Notes: generated by a model from the letters alone, not told the origin. A stretch of DNA of 64,000 bases from Chryseobacterium sp. 18061 (GCA_902706205.1 CACSKA010000001.1:735420-799419); one strand, 5' to 3'; counted from the stretch's first letter, positions 21,284 to 32,804 are shown. Translations and numbers: made by a program.

Positions 21284-22639
21284 ATGGCACAAGTCATCAA
21301 TACCAACAGCCTCTCGCTGATCACTCAGAACAACATCAACAAAAACCAGTCTGCTCTGTCGACTTCCATTGAGCGTCTGTCTTCTGGTCTGCGTATTAAC
21401 AGCGCAAAAGACGATGCGGCGGGCCAGGCGATTGCTAACCGCTTCACCTCTAACATCAAGGGCCTGACTCAGGCAGCACGTAACGCCAACGACGGTATCT
21501 CTCTGGCGCAGACCGCTGAAGGCGCGCTGTCCGAAATCAACAACAACTTACAGCGTGTGCGTGAACTGACCGTTCAGGCAACCACCGGCACCAACTCCGA
21601 TTCCGACCTGTCTTCAATTCAGGACGAAATCAAATCCCGTCTGTCTGAAATTGACCGCGTATCCGGTCAGACTCAGTTCAACGGCGTGAATGTGCTGGCG
21701 AAAGACGGCAAAATGTCTATCCAGGTTGGCGCCAACGATGGCCAGACCATTGATATCGACCTGCAGAAAATTGACTCGTCTACTCTGGGTCTGAATGGTT
21801 TCTCTGTATCTAAAAACGCTCTGAGCGTTGGCGATGCAATCAAAGAAATTCCTGCAGCTGGCGCGGGTGCACCGACTCAGGTTAAATTCGATACTTCTGT
21901 AGCAACAGATTTAGGTATCACTGATACTTCCAATTTAACTCTGCGTAACGTGAAAGACGCTAATGGCGACGCTACTGGGACCTATGTCGTTCAGAATGGT
22001 GATAAGAGCTATGCTGCATCTGTTGCTAAAGATGGCACTGTTAAACTTAACAAAGCAGATGTTACCTACAACGATGCTGCTAATGGCGTTAAAGATGCGA
22101 CGCAAAGTGGCCAGTTGGTTACAGTTGGCGCTGATAAAGACGGTAATGCAGTAGGTTATGTAACTGTTCAGGGCAAGAATTTTGTAGCAGATGATTCCTT
22201 GGTTAACGCCAATGGTGCAGATGCAACTGCTGTCGCTACTAAAGTAACAATCAAAGGTGATGGTACTACTGATCAAGCGACACTTGAATTAAGTGACACT
22301 ATTGATACCGCCACCGGTAAGGTTACTACCGAAGCTACCGCTCAATTCGCTGGTGTATCCACCAATGATCCACTGGCTCTGCTGGACAAAGCTATCGCAT
22401 CCGTTGATAAATTCCGTTCTTCCCTGGGTGCGGTGCAGAACCGTCTGGACTCTGCCATCACCAACCTGAACAACACCACCACCAACCTGTCTGAAGCGCA
22501 GTCTCGTATTCAGGACGCCGACTATGCGACCGAAGTGTCAAATATGTCTAAAGCGCAGATCATCCAGCAGGCGGGTAACTCCGTGTTGTCTAAAGCAAAC
22601 CAGGTTCCACAGCAGGTTCTGTCTCTGCTGCAGGGCTAA
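21284..22639 (+). CDS. fliC: Flagellin FliC
   Basis: FliC is the filament subunit. The 451 residues show the conserved D0/D1 N-terminus (about 1-175, beginning [20 protein letters not shown]) and C-terminus (about 365-451, with [20 protein letters not shown]). Between them is a hypervariable surface domain (about 180-350). The DNA of this middle part (about 21820-22330) is more AT-rich and uses different codons from the ends, typical of antigenic replacement by recombination. It is expressed from the sigma-28 promoter at 21181 and ended by a hairpin at 22656. Confidence 0.96.
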   Translation: MAQVINTNSLSLITQNNINKNQSALSTSIERLSSGLRINSAKDDAAGQAIANRFTSNIKGLTQAARNANDGISLAQTAEGALSEINNNLQRVRELTVQATTGTNSDSDLSSIQDEIKSRLSEIDRVSGQTQFNGVNVLAKDGKMSIQVGANDGQTIDIDLQKIDSSTLGLNGFSVSKNALSVGDAIKEIPAAGAGAPTQVKFDTSVATDLGITDTSNLTLRNVKDANGDATGTYVVQNGDKSYAASVAKDGTVKLNKADVTYNDAANGVKDATQSGQLVTVGADKDGNAVGYVTVQGKNFVADDSLVNANGADATAVATKVTIKGDGTTDQATLELSDTIDTATGKVTTEATAQFAGVSTNDPLALLDKAIASVDKFRSSLGAVQNRLDSAITNLNNTTTNLSEAQSRIQDADYATEVSNMSKAQIIQQAGNSVLSKANQVPQQVLSLLQG

Positions 22640-22655
22640 TCCTGATAATGCGTCC

Positions 22656-22680
22656 AACCCCGCCTCGGCGGGGTTTTTTT
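22656..22680 (+). terminator. Rho-independent terminator of fliC
   Basis: AACCCCGCC pairs with GGCGGGGTT, followed by a run of T, 16 bases after the fliC stop. Confidence 0.9.
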
Positions 22681-22749
22681 GTTTTAGAGTTTTACTTAAC
22701 TCGCCAAATAACCCCCCCTTTTAGCCACTATTCCGTCGATTAAAACCCC

Positions 22750-22776
22750 TCCAGAAACGGATAATCATGCCGATAA
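22750..22776 (+). promoter_or_regulatory. Candidate sigma-28 promoter of fliAZ
   Basis: A perfect FliA -10 element GCCGATAA lies at 22769-22776, 25 bases before the fliA start. The matching -35 position (22750-22757) is weak; TAAAACCC at 22741 is a better sequence but is too far away. fliA is known to have both class 2 and FliA-dependent promoters. Confidence 0.45.
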
Positions 22777-22801
22777 CTCAACTATTGCAGGGCTGTTTAT
22801 C

Positions 22802-23533
22802 GTGAATTCACTGTATACCGCTGAAGGTGTAATGGATAAACACTCGCTGTGGCAGCGTTATGTTCCTTTGGTGCGACACGAAGCATTGCGCCTTCAGGTG
22901 CGTCTGCCCGCGAGCGTGGAACTGGACGATCTGCTTCAGGCGGGCGGCATTGGGTTATTGAATGCCGTCGAACGTTACGATGCTCTGCAAGGCACGGCAT
23001 TTACCACCTATGCAGTACAGCGCATACGTGGCGCGATGCTGGACGAATTGCGCAGCCGCGATTGGGTGCCGCGCAGCGTCCGCCGCAATGCCCGAGAAGT
23101 GGCGCAGGCGATGGGTCAACTGGAACAGGAGCTGGGACGCAACGCGACGGAAACAGAAGTCGCCCAACGTCTTGGCATTGCTGTTGAAGAGTATCGACAG
23201 ATGCTGCTGGATACCAATAACAGCCAGATTTTCTCCTACGACGAGTGGCGGGAAGAGCACGGCGACAGTATCGAGCTGGTAACTGAAGAGAATCAACGGG
23301 AGAACCCGCTCCATCAACTGATGGAAGGCAACCTGCGTCAGCGCGTGATGGACGCGATTGAAGCGTTACCGGAACGTGAGCAGCTGGTGCTGACGCTCTA
23401 CTACCAGGAAGAGCTCAATCTGAAAGAGATTGGGGCAGTGCTGGAGGTGGGAGAGTCGCGCGTCAGTCAGCTTCACAGTCAGGCCATCAAGCGTTTGCGA
23501 ACAAAACTGGGTCGGTACCAGGAAGGCGGTTAA
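22802..23533 (+). CDS. fliA: FliA, sigma-28 factor
   Basis: FliA directs RNA polymerase to class 3 flagellar and chemotaxis promoters and is held inactive by FlgM until the hook is complete. The 243 residues start at a GTG and are almost identical to E. coli FliA in region 2 (LDDLLQAGGIGLLNAVERYD, FTTYAVQRIRGAMLDELRSRDW) and region 4 (LPEREQLVLTLYYQEELNLKEIG). The C-terminus is slightly longer (GRYQEGG). fliZ follows 52 bases downstream. Confidence 0.96.
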   Translation: MNSLYTAEGVMDKHSLWQRYVPLVRHEALRLQVRLPASVELDDLLQAGGIGLLNAVERYDALQGTAFTTYAVQRIRGAMLDELRSRDWVPRSVRRNAREVAQAMGQLEQELGRNATETEVAQRLGIAVEEYRQMLLDTNNSQIFSYDEWREEHGDSIELVTEENQRENPLHQLMEGNLRQRVMDAIEALPEREQLVLTLYYQEELNLKEIGAVLEVGESRVSQLHSQAIKRLRTKLGRYQEGG

Positions 23534-23585
23534 GCCGTCTCGCCTGGAGTAATGCCGCACATAGCATTGACTACCAGGAGTTATC

Positions 23586-24134
23586 ATGACGGTGCAGCAG
23601 GTAAAAAGACGGCCTTTAAGCCGCTATCTTAAAGACTTTAAACACAGCCAGACGCATTGTGCCCACTGCCACAAAATGCTCGATCGCATTACGCTTGTGC
23701 GCAGCGGGGAAATCGTCAACAAAATCGCCATTTCCCGCCTCGATACCTTAATGGACGAAGCCGACTGGCTGCAGGAGCGCCGCGAGTGGGTCGCGCTGTG
23801 CCGCTTCTGCGGCGACCTGCACTGCAAAGAGCAGAGTGACTTCTTCGATATCCTCGGCTTTAAACAGTATCTGTTCGAACACACTGACATGAGCCCGGGC
23901 ACTGTGCGCGAATATGTCGTGCGCCTGCGTCGGCTTGGCAATCATCTGTCGGCCCTGAAAATCGACCGTGAGCTGCTCGATGGCGAAGCGGACGAAAACC
24001 TCGCGCCGTGGCTTCCGCAGACCAGCACCAACAACTATCGCATTGCGCTGCGAAAGTATTCGCAATTCAAAAACCTGCGGCCGGTGTTGGGCCAACAGAA
24101 GTTCGCGTATCAGGCAACCTCTGAGTTATATTAA
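23586..24134 (+). CDS. fliZ: FliZ, motility regulator and RpoS antagonist
   Basis: FliZ is a DNA-binding protein that competes with sigma-S at its promoters and sustains motility. In Salmonella it also acts on FlhDC through YdiV. The 182 residues match enteric FliZ, a truncated tyrosine-recombinase-like fold without catalytic residues, including CAHCHKMLDRITLVRSGEIVN and EYVVRLRRLGNHLSALKIDRE. AGGAG lies upstream of the ATG. It is cotranscribed with fliA. Confidence 0.95.
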   Translation: MTVQQVKRRPLSRYLKDFKHSQTHCAHCHKMLDRITLVRSGEIVNKIAISRLDTLMDEADWLQERREWVALCRFCGDLHCKEQSDFFDILGFKQYLFEHTDMSPGTVREYVVRLRRLGNHLSALKIDRELLDGEADENLAPWLPQTSTNNYRIALRKYSQFKNLRPVLGQQKFAYQATSELY

Positions 24135-24218
24135 ATTTGAATGGCATATAACGGACGGGTATTAGCTGTTTTTCCCAAACGTCTTACACTGCAAAAAATT
24201 CGAATTTTCGGGGGAATG

Positions 24219-25019
24219 ATGAAATTAGCATTTATGGGCCGTCAGGCTCTGATGGGAATGATGGCCGTGGCGCTGGTCGCCGGGGCAAGCGTGAAAACCT
24301 TCGCCGCGGAAAACCTGCTGAACCAGGTTAAAGAACGTGGCACGCTGCGCGTCGGTCTGGAAGGCACCTATCCTCCGTTCAGCTTCCAGGGCGATGACGG
24401 CAAACTGACCGGCTTTGAAGTGGAATTCGCACAGGAGCTGGCGAAGCATCTGGGCGTGAAAGCGGACCTGAAACCGACCAAATGGGACGGAATGCTGGCC
24501 TCGCTGGATTCCAAACGTATCGACGTGGTTATTAACCAGGTCACCATTTCAGATGTGCGTAAGCAGAAATATGACTTCTCCACGCCGTATACCGTGTCCG
24601 GTGTTCAGGCGCTGGTGAAAAAAGGCAACGAAGGTGTTATCAAAACCGCGGCTGACCTGAAAGGCAAAAAAGTCGGCGTGGGTCTGGGCACCAACTATGA
24701 AGAGTGGCTGCGTCAGAACGTGCAGGGCGTGGACGTGCGTACCTATGATGACGATCCGACTAAATATCAGGATCTGCGTGTAGGCCGTATCGATGCGATT
24801 CTGGTTGACCGTCTGGCAGCGTTGGATCTGGTGAAGAAAACCAACAATACGCTGGCTGTCACTGGTGAAGCGTTCTCCCGTCAGGAGTCTGGTGTTGCGC
24901 TGCGTAAAGGCAACGAAGATATGCTGAAAGCTATCGATGCCGCGATTGCGGGCATGCAGAAAGACGGTAGCCTGAAAGCGCTGTCTGAAAAATGGTTCGG
25001 CGCTGACGTCACCAAATAA
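24219..25019 (+). CDS. tcyJ: TcyJ (FliY), periplasmic cystine-binding protein
   Basis: TcyJ captures L-cystine in the periplasm for the TcyJLN ABC importer. The 266 residues have a signal peptide (about 1-29, ending TFA) and an SBP_bac_3 fold with RVGLEGTYPPFSFQGDDGKLTGFEV. The frame opens at 24141, but the second of two adjacent ATGs (24219) matches the E. coli start and length and has GGGGG just upstream. It is followed by a strong terminator, so dcyD and tcyLN may be read through or have their own promoter. Confidence 0.95.
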   Translation: MKLAFMGRQALMGMMAVALVAGASVKTFAAENLLNQVKERGTLRVGLEGTYPPFSFQGDDGKLTGFEVEFAQELAKHLGVKADLKPTKWDGMLASLDSKRIDVVINQVTISDVRKQKYDFSTPYTVSGVQALVKKGNEGVIKTAADLKGKKVGVGLGTNYEEWLRQNVQGVDVRTYDDDPTKYQDLRVGRIDAILVDRLAALDLVKKTNNTLAVTGEAFSRQESGVALRKGNEDMLKAIDAAIAGMQKDGSLKALSEKWFGADVTK

Positions 25020-25032
25020 CACAGCATCGCTT

Positions 25033-26096
<1,064 letters not shown>

Positions 26097-26108
26097 AAAG
26101 AAGCCATA

Positions 26109-26777
26109 ATGCAAGAAAGTATCCAACTGGTTATCGACTCGCTGCCTTATTTGCTAAAAGGGGCGGTGTTCACGCTACAGCTGAGTATTGGCGGGATGTT
26201 CTTCGGCCTGGTGCTGGGTTTTATCCTGGCGCTGATGCGCATGTCTGCCATCGGGCCGGTGCGCTGGATTGCCCGTTTTTACACCTCGATTTTCCGCGGT
26301 ACGCCGCTTATCGCCCAGCTGTTCATGATCTATTACGGTCTGCCACAGTTCGGTATTGAGCTGGATCCGATTCCGGCAGCGATGATTGGCCTGTCGCTCA
26401 ACACCGCGGCGTATACCTCTGAAACGCTGCGCGCGGCGATTTCGTCGATTGATAAAGGTCAGTGGGAAGCCGCGGCGAGTATCGGCATGACGCCATGGCA
26501 AACGCTGCGTCGCGCGATCTTGCCGCAGGCTGCACGCGTGGCGCTGCCGCCGCTGTCGAACAGCTTCATTAGCCTGGTGAAAGACACCTCGCTGGCGGCC
26601 ACCATTCAGGTGCCGGAACTGTTCCGTCAGGCGCAGCTCATCACCTCGCGCACGCTGGAAGTGTTCACCATGTACCTGGCCGCGTCGTTAATTTACTGGG
26701 TGATGGCGACCGTGCTGTCTGCGTTGCAGAACTACTTCGAAAACCAGCTGAACCGCCAGGAGCGTGACCCGAAATGA
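26109..26777 (+). CDS. tcyL: TcyL, cystine ABC permease
   Basis: TcyL is the membrane subunit of the TcyJLN cystine importer. The 222 residues have about five helices and the inner-membrane EAA loop (EAAASIGMTPWQTLRRAILPQA) that docks the ATPase. It begins 12 bases after dcyD and overlaps tcyN by 4 bases. Confidence 0.95.
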   Translation: MQESIQLVIDSLPYLLKGAVFTLQLSIGGMFFGLVLGFILALMRMSAIGPVRWIARFYTSIFRGTPLIAQLFMIYYGLPQFGIELDPIPAAMIGLSLNTAAYTSETLRAAISSIDKGQWEAAASIGMTPWQTLRRAILPQAARVALPPLSNSFISLVKDTSLAATIQVPELFRQAQLITSRTLEVFTMYLAASLIYWVMATVLSALQNYFENQLNRQERDPK

Positions 26778-27526
26778 GTGCTATCGACGTTAAAAACCTG
26801 GTCAAAAAATTCCACGGTCAGACGGTGCTGCACGGGATCGATCTGGAAGTGAAAGAGGGCGAAGTGGTGGCGATTATCGGGCCGAGCGGCTCGGGAAAAA
26901 CCACGCTGCTGCGCAGCATCAACCTGCTGGAAGAGCCGGAGAGCGGCACTATTCGGGTCGGGGACATCACCATCGACGCTGCGCGTCCTCTGAGCCAGCA
27001 AAAAGGGCTGATTCGCAGTTTACGTCAGCATGTCGGATTTGTGTTCCAGAGCTTCAATCTGTTCCCGCACCGCACGGTGATGGAGAACATCATTGAAGGG
27101 CCGGTTATCGTCAAAGGTGAAAGCAAAAGCGAAGCCACTACGCTGGCGCGCGAACTGCTGGCGAAAGTGGGGCTGTCGGGTAAAGAAACCAGCTACCCGC
27201 GTCGCTTATCCGGCGGGCAGCAGCAACGTGTGGCCATTGCCCGGGCGCTGGCCATGCGTCCGGACGTTATCCTGTTCGATGAACCGACTTCCGCACTGGA
27301 TCCGGAACTGGTGGGCGAGGTGTTAAGCACCATTCGCCAGCTGGCCAAGGAGAAGCGCACGATGGTGATTGTGACTCACGAAATGAGCTTTGCGCGCGAC
27401 GTCGCAGATCGCGCCATTTTCATGGATCAGGGCCGGATCGTGGAGCAGGGCGACGCCAAATCGCTGTTTGCTAATCCGCAGCAGCCGCGTACCCGCCAGT
27501 TCCTCGAAAAGTTCCTCATGCAGTAA
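26774..27526 (+). CDS. tcyN: TcyN, cystine ABC ATPase
   Basis: TcyN powers cystine uptake. The 250 residues carry Walker A GPSGSGKT at 36-43, the signature LSGGQQQR, Walker B VILFDEPTSALDP and the switch histidine in VIVTHE. The ATGA overlap with tcyL indicates coupled translation. Confidence 0.96.
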   Translation: MSAIDVKNLVKKFHGQTVLHGIDLEVKEGEVVAIIGPSGSGKTTLLRSINLLEEPESGTIRVGDITIDAARPLSQQKGLIRSLRQHVGFVFQSFNLFPHRTVMENIIEGPVIVKGESKSEATTLARELLAKVGLSGKETSYPRRLSGGQQQRVAIARALAMRPDVILFDEPTSALDPELVGEVLSTIRQLAKEKRTMVIVTHEMSFARDVADRAIFMDQGRIVEQGDAKSLFANPQQPRTRQFLEKFLMQ

Positions 27527-27532
27527 CTTCCT

Positions 27533-27560
27533 GTGGCCTGGTAATACAGGCCACGCATTT
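27533..27560 (+). terminator. Rho-independent terminator after tcyN
   Basis: GTGGCCTG pairs with CAGGCCAC around a GTAATA loop, followed by GCATTTTTA. Confidence 0.85.
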
Positions 27561-27784
27561 TTATGACTCAGACATTTAACTTAAGTAAAACTTTCCTTTC
27601 AAAACGCCATCCTTTCCGCGTTGCATCGAAATATAACCTGCTCATCCCCCTGATTGTCCTGTGAAGGCAAGGTGTTTCAGATTATTTCCGCTTTCACGGA
27701 TATTTTATATATATAAATAAGTTTTATGTGTTAGCTTGTTGTATTCATAGGAATGATTATTAATCAGGAGTTTTCTCGTCAGGT

Positions 27785-28507
27785 ATGAGGGACATCGATT
27801 TTTTTCAGTGGCGGAAGGATATCTCGCAACAATTTCAGTCGGCCACGGCAAATGACCAAGTCTATGCCATTTTACAACAGCAAACTCACTCACTGGAATA
27901 TGACTGGTTCGCCCTTTGCGTGCGCCATCCGGTTCCCTTCACCCGCCCCAAGCTCTCCTTGCACACCACCTATCCCAAAGCATGGATGGATCATTATCAG
28001 GCCGAAAATTATTTCACCATTGATCCGGTGCTGAAAGCCGAAAATTACCGCAACGGACATTTACCGTGGAGCGAGCGCTTATTCAGCGAAACGCCGGCGT
28101 TCTGGGATGCAGCGCGTGAGCACGGTTTACGTCGAGGAATTACCCAATCGTTGATGCTGCCTAATCGTGCGCTCGGGTTTTTATCGGTATCACGACAGAG
28201 CAACCAGGCTAACCCATTATCAGACGATGAAACTGAAATGCGGCTGCAAACGCTGATGGAGTTCAGTCTTGCTGCGCTGGTGCGAATGGAAGATACGATG
28301 GTGACGGCGCCGGAAATGAAATTCAGTAAGCGTGAGCATGAAATTCTGAAGTGGACGGCGGAAGGGAAGACCTCAGCGGAAATATCGATAATCTTGTCGA
28401 TATCAGAGAATACGGTGAATTTTCATCAAAAGAATATGCAGAAGAAATTTAATGCGCCAAACAAAACGCAGATTGCCTGCTATGCCGCAGCGATAGGGAT
28501 TATCTGA
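27785..28507 (+). CDS. sdiA: SdiA, LuxR-type acyl-homoserine lactone receptor
   Basis: SdiA senses AHL signals made by other species; no LuxI-type synthase is seen in this window. The 240 residues have an N-terminal ligand-binding domain with the expected pocket residues Y63, W67, Y71 and D80. The C-terminal LuxR helix-turn-helix (about 175-235) contains FSKREHEILKWTAEGKTSAEI and ISENTVNFHQKNMQKKFNAP. CAGGAG lies upstream of the ATG. The position between tcyN and yecF is conserved. Confidence 0.95.
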   Translation: MRDIDFFQWRKDISQQFQSATANDQVYAILQQQTHSLEYDWFALCVRHPVPFTRPKLSLHTTYPKAWMDHYQAENYFTIDPVLKAENYRNGHLPWSERLFSETPAFWDAAREHGLRRGITQSLMLPNRALGFLSVSRQSNQANPLSDDETEMRLQTLMEFSLAALVRMEDTMVTAPEMKFSKREHEILKWTAEGKTSAEISIILSISENTVNFHQKNMQKKFNAPNKTQIACYAAAIGII

Positions 28508-28556
28508 CCGCAACCCAATGCGAAACCGGCTGCGATGATTCGCAGCCGGTATGGAA

Positions 28557-28781
28557 TCACTGGCGGTAAGCTTGTTTAATTTGCTTAACGGTACTGGAAA
28601 ATACGGCCGCCTGAGCTTCATCATCCATCTGCGTGATTTGCTTTTCCATTTTAAGAATCACGCGTCCTGCGTCTGCTTGGCCCATCGCCTGCAACATCAG
28701 CGTGAGTAACGCTTTCAGGCAAGAAACTTCCTGGGACAATTGTTGATTATTTTCAGCAGTGGAAAAATCAGGAGTGCTCAT
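28557..28781 (-). CDS. yecF: YecF, DUF2594 protein
   Basis: This 74-residue soluble helical protein is nearly identical to E. coli YecF. It contains [37 protein letters not shown] and KQIKQAYRQ. The function is unknown. It converges on sdiA, with 49 bases between the stops. Confidence 0.92.
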   Translation of the reverse strand: MSTPDFSTAENNQQLSQEVSCLKALLTLMLQAMGQADAGRVILKMEKQITQMDDEAQAAVFSSTVKQIKQAYRQ

Positions 28782-29238
28782 CTATTTCCTCGTTGGATTT
28801 CAGCGCGCATACGCGGGGGGTGTTTCAGTAAAGGTCGCGCAGTATACCACAGAGAACAGTAAAAACGGGAGTGCAGGATTTTTGTCCTCTGATCTGAGGT
28901 GCTTACACATATTAATCGCACACAAGAAACCGCCTACTGCTTATTTGTTTCTTACTGGTTCACGCTCCGTTAATTGTTGTTACATTTTTTCGTATGTATT
29001 TATCATCTTTGTAAAGCGTAATGTTATCCGGAAATTTTTGGAGGCAAGCGCTTAAAAACAAGGTTGTCGTATCTGACTGTTTTGTGGATGTTTCCAGTAG
29101 ATGTAAATTCTAATTTCCAGAAAACCAAGTAAAATCTTAAACGAGACATCTTTTACCTTTCATTGTCGAGATAAAACCCGTTAATATGGACGCGAATTTA
29201 GAGGCAGTTGCGTTATCCCTATTCTGGAGATTATTCCT
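28782..29238. other. Intergenic region between yecF and uvrY
   Basis: These 457 AT-rich bases contain no convincing ORF or structured RNA. They should hold the divergent promoters of yecF and uvrY. I could not pick out a convincing -35/-10 pair or a LexA box. Confidence 0.6.
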
Positions 29239-29895
29239 TTGATCAACATCCTTCTTGTTGATGACCACGAACTAGTGCGCGCAGGGATACGACGCATTCT
29301 CGAAGATATAAAGGGTATCAACGTTGTTGGTGAAGTCTGTTGTGGCGAAGATGCGGTGAAATGGTGCCGTGCAAACCCAGTTGACGTCGTGCTCATGGAC
29401 ATGAATATGCCAGGTATTGGCGGGCTGGAAGCCACGCGCAAGATTGCGCGCTCCACCACAGATACTCGAGTCATCATGTTAACCGTTCACACGGAAAATC
29501 CACTGCCAGCAAAAGTGATGCAAGCAGGGGCCTCAGGCTATCTGAGCAAAGGTGCTGCACCACAGGAGGTGGTCAACGCCATCCGTTCCGTGTTTGCCGG
29601 TCAGCGTTACATCGCGTCCGACATCGCTCAGCAAATGGCGTTGAGTCAAATTGGGCCCAAATCAACGGAATCCCCGTTCGCCAGTTTGTCTGAACGTGAA
29701 TTGCAGATTATGCTGATGATCACCAAAGGTCAGAAGGTGACTGAGATTTCTGAACAACTGAATCTCAGCCCGAAAACGGTGAACAGCTATCGTTATCGTA
29801 TGTTTAGTAAATTAAACATTCATGGCGATGTTGAGCTGACTCACCTGGCAATTCGCCATGGCCTGTGTAATGCGGAGTCGTTAGCAAGTCAGTGA
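29239..29895 (+). CDS. uvrY: UvrY, response regulator of BarA-UvrY
   Basis: UvrY is phosphorylated by BarA in response to acetate and formate and activates the Csr small RNAs, linking carbon state to motility and biofilm. The 218 residues have a receiver domain with phosphoacceptor D54 ([10 protein letters not shown]) and a LuxR-type helix-turn-helix near 145-205. Translation starts at a TTG, as in E. coli, with TGGAG upstream. The 3' end overlaps uvrC by 4 bases. Confidence 0.96.
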   Translation: MINILLVDDHELVRAGIRRILEDIKGINVVGEVCCGEDAVKWCRANPVDVVLMDMNMPGIGGLEATRKIARSTTDTRVIMLTVHTENPLPAKVMQAGASGYLSKGAAPQEVVNAIRSVFAGQRYIASDIAQQMALSQIGPKSTESPFASLSERELQIMLMITKGQKVTEISEQLNLSPKTVNSYRYRMFSKLNIHGDVELTHLAIRHGLCNAESLASQ

Positions 29896-31724
29896 GTGAT
29901 GTATTTGATTCAAAAGCCTTTTTAAAAACCGTGACCAGCCAGCCCGGCGTCTATCGTATGTACGATGCTGGTGGCACGGTTATCTATGTAGGCAAAGCCA
30001 AAGATCTCAAAAAGCGCCTTTCCAGCTACTTCCGTAGCAATCTTGGATCACGCAAAACCGAAGCGCTCGTCGGGCAAATTTCCCAGATAGATGTCACCGT
30101 TACCCATACCGAAACAGAAGCGCTTCTGCTTGAACATAACTACATCAAGCTCTATCAGCCGCGCTATAACGTTTTACTACGTGATGACAAATCCTATCCG
30201 TTTATCTTCCTGAGTGGCGATACCCATCCGCGGCTGGCCATGCACCGCGGCGCGAAGCACGCGAAAGGCGAATATTTTGGCCCGTTCCCTAACGGCTATG
30301 CGGTGCGAGAAACGTTGGCGCTGCTGCAGAAAATTTTCCCCATTCGTCAGTGCGAAAACAGCGTATACCGCAACCGCTCGCGCCCGTGCCTGCAATATCA
30401 GATTGGCCGCTGTCTCGGGCCGTGCGTTGCAGGGCTGGTGAGCGAAGACGAATATATACAGCAGGTTGAGTACGTGCGCCTGTTTCTGGCCGGAAAAGAC
30501 GAGCAGGTTGTGAATCAGCTGGTGGCCCGGATGGAAAAAGCCAGCCAGTCGCTGGCGTTCGAAGAAGCCGCACGTATTCGCGACCAGATTCAGGCGGTTC
30601 GTCGTGTCACTGAGAAACAGTTCGTTTCTAATGAAGGCGACGATCTGGATGTGATCGGCGTGGCCTTTAACGGCGGCATGGCCTGTGTTCACGTGCTGTT
30701 TATCCGTCAGGGCAAGGTGCTCGGCAGCCGCAGTTATTTCCCGAAAGTCCCGGCGGGCACTGAGCCTGTCGAAGTGGTGGAGACGTTTGTCGGTCAGTTC
30801 TATCTGCAGGGCAGCCAGGCGCGCACGCTGCCGGGCGAAATCCTGCTCGATTTTAATCTTGGTGACAAAACGCTGCTGGCAGATTCCCTTTCTGAACTTG
30901 CCGGCCGACGCATCAATATTCAGACCAAGCCCCGGGGCGATCGCGCGCGTTACCTGAAGCTGGCGCGTACCAATGCGGCTACCGCGCTGGTAACCAAACT
31001 TTCTCAGCAGTCGACTATTCATCAGCGTCTGAAGGCGCTGGCGGCTCAGCTCGAACTGCCGGAAGTTAAGCGTATGGAGTGTTTCGACATCAGTCACACC
31101 ATGGGCGAGCAAACTGTGGCGTCCTGCGTGGTATTTGATAGCAACGGTCCGCTACGCGCGGAATATCGCCGCTATAACATCACCGGCATTACGCCTGGCG
31201 ATGACTATGCAGCGATGAATCAGGTGCTGCGCCGTCGTTATGGCAAAGATATTGAAGAAAGCAAAATCCCAGACGTCATTCTGATTGATGGCGGGAAAGG
31301 GCAGCTGGGTCAGGCGAAGCAGGTTTTTGCCGAACTTGAGGTCAACTGGGACAAACAGCATCCGCTACTGCTCGGTGTGGCCAAAGGCAGTGACCGAAAA
31401 GCTGGCCTGGAAACGCTGTATTTTGAGCCGGAAGGTGAGGGGTTTAACCTGCCGTCCGACTCCCCGGCGTTGCACGTCATTCAACACATTCGCGATGAAT
31501 CGCACGATCACGCTATCACCGGACACCGTAAAAAACGGGCGAAAGTGAAAAGTACCAGTACCCTTGAGACCATCGAGGGCGTGGGACCGAAACGTCGTCA
31601 GATGTTGTTGAAATATATGGGCGGGCTGCAAGGTCTGCAAAAAGCGAGCGTCGAAGATATCGCGAAAGTGCCCGGTATTTCACACGGTCTGGCAGAAAAG
31701 ATCTTCTACTCGTTGAAACATTAG
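29892..31724 (+). CDS. uvrC: UvrC, excinuclease ABC subunit C
   Basis: UvrC makes both incisions in nucleotide excision repair. The 610 residues have the GIY-YIG nuclease at the N-terminus ([20 protein letters not shown]), a UVR/UvrB-binding domain near 204-239, the RNase H-like C-terminal nuclease with ECFDISH and IDGGKGQL, and a terminal helix-hairpin-helix ([19 protein letters not shown]). It starts at GTG inside the end of uvrY. Confidence 0.96.
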   Translation: MSDVFDSKAFLKTVTSQPGVYRMYDAGGTVIYVGKAKDLKKRLSSYFRSNLGSRKTEALVGQISQIDVTVTHTETEALLLEHNYIKLYQPRYNVLLRDDKSYPFIFLSGDTHPRLAMHRGAKHAKGEYFGPFPNGYAVRETLALLQKIFPIRQCENSVYRNRSRPCLQYQIGRCLGPCVAGLVSEDEYIQQVEYVRLFLAGKDEQVVNQLVARMEKASQSLAFEEAARIRDQIQAVRRVTEKQFVSNEGDDLDVIGVAFNGGMACVHVLFIRQGKVLGSRSYFPKVPAGTEPVEVVETFVGQFYLQGSQARTLPGEILLDFNLGDKTLLADSLSELAGRRINIQTKPRGDRARYLKLARTNAATALVTKLSQQSTIHQRLKALAAQLELPEVKRMECFDISHTMGEQTVASCVVFDSNGPLRAEYRRYNITGITPGDDYAAMNQVLRRRYGKDIEESKIPDVILIDGGKGQLGQAKQVFAELEVNWDKQHPLLLGVAKGSDRKAGLETLYFEPEGEGFNLPSDSPALHVIQHIRDESHDHAITGHRKKRAKVKSTSTLETIEGVGPKRRQMLLKYMGGLQGLQKASVEDIAKVPGISHGLAEKIFYSLKH

Positions 31725-31779
31725 GGGCTCTGTAGCAACATAGGGCTAATTTTACTGACAACAGATAGTTACCGTCGCC

Positions 31780-32328
31780 ATGCAATTTAATATCCCTACA
31801 TTGCTTACATTGTTCCGCGTCATCCTGATCCCATTTTTCGTGCTGGCGTTCTATCTGCCATTCGTCTGGGCTCCGTTTGCCTGTGCGTTTATCTTCTTCG
31901 TTGCGGCGATAACTGACTGGTTTGACGGCTATCTGGCCCGTCGCTGGAACCAGAGCACCCGTTTCGGGGCGTTCCTTGACCCGGTTGCCGACAAGGTGAT
32001 GGTCGCCATCGCGATGGTGTTGGTTGTCGAACATTATCACTCCTGGTGGGTGACTCTCCCGGCCGCAACCATGATTGCCCGTGAAATTATCATCTCCGCA
32101 CTGCGTGAATGGATGGCTGAACTTGGCAAACGCAGCAACGTGGCGGTTTCGTGGATTGGTAAAGTCAAAACCACGGCACAAATGGCGGCACTGGTGTGGA
32201 TGCTTTGGCGTCCGAACGAGTGGGTAGAGTGGGCAGGTATTGGTCTGTTTATGGTTGCGGCGGTGCTGACGCTGTGGTCGATGTTCCAGTATTTGAATGC
32301 TGCGCGCGGCGATTTGCTTGAACAGTGA
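31780..32328 (+). CDS. pgsA: PgsA, phosphatidylglycerophosphate synthase
   Basis: PgsA makes phosphatidylglycerol phosphate from CDP-diacylglycerol and glycerol-3-phosphate in the inner membrane. The 182 residues have about four to five helices and the complete CDP-alcohol phosphotransferase motif, from [11 protein letters not shown] through [10 protein letters not shown]. It lies 55 bases after uvrC, as in E. coli. Confidence 0.96.
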   Translation: MQFNIPTLLTLFRVILIPFFVLAFYLPFVWAPFACAFIFFVAAITDWFDGYLARRWNQSTRFGAFLDPVADKVMVAIAMVLVVEHYHSWWVTLPAATMIAREIIISALREWMAELGKRSNVAVSWIGKVKTTAQMAALVWMLWRPNEWVEWAGIGLFMVAAVLTLWSMFQYLNAARGDLLEQ

Positions 32329-32378
32329 TCGTTTCGACGTAAATTTCATCAAACGATCCGGTGCGGTGAAAATTAACG

Positions 32379-32406
32379 TTGACTCAGTGCGTCAGGTAAG
32401 TAGAAT
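32379..32406 (+). promoter_or_regulatory. Sigma-70 promoter of the glyW-cysT-leuZ operon
   Basis: TTGACT at 32379-32384, a 16-base spacer and TAGAAT at 32401-32406 precede the first tRNA by 72 bases, with a GC-containing stretch downstream. Confidence 0.75.
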
Positions 32407-32478
32407 GCAACGCATCGAACGGCAGCACAGCTTGCCAGACGGTAACAAAATCAAATGATTAAGTTAGTCATCTGATCT

Positions 32479-32554
<76 letters not shown>

Positions 32555-32591
32555 GTTTAAAAGCATCGGCAATTGCGGGTGTTAGTAATTT

Positions 32592-32665
32592 GGCGCGTTA
32601 GCAAAGCGGTTATGTAGCGGATTGCAAATCCGTCTAGTCCGGTTCGACTCCGGAACGCGCCTCCA
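32592..32665 (+). tRNA. cysT: tRNA-Cys (GCA)
   Basis: A 74-base cloverleaf with acceptor GGCGCGT/ACGCGCC, anticodon GCA in ATTGCAAAT, T-loop GTTCGACTC and an encoded CCA. Confidence 0.97.
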
Positions 32666-32678
32666 CTTTATTCCCCGA

Positions 32679-32765
32679 GGCCGGATGGTGGAATCGGTAG
32701 ACACAAGGGATTTAAAATCCCTCGGCGTTCGCGCTGTGTGGGTTCAAGTCCCACTCCGGCTACCA
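32679..32765 (+). tRNA. leuZ: tRNA-Leu (UAA)
   Basis: An 87-base type II tRNA with anticodon TAA in ATTTAAAAT, a long variable arm (CTCGGCGTTCGCGCTGT), T-loop GTTCAAGTC and an encoded CCA. The acceptor is GGCCGGA/TCCGGCT, giving a G1-U72 wobble as in E. coli but with swapped inner pairs. The false ORF over this stretch is ignored. Confidence 0.96.
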
Positions 32766-32804
32766 TGGGAAAAAAGAATAAAATCAATGATAAGCAGTGT
32801 CGTG

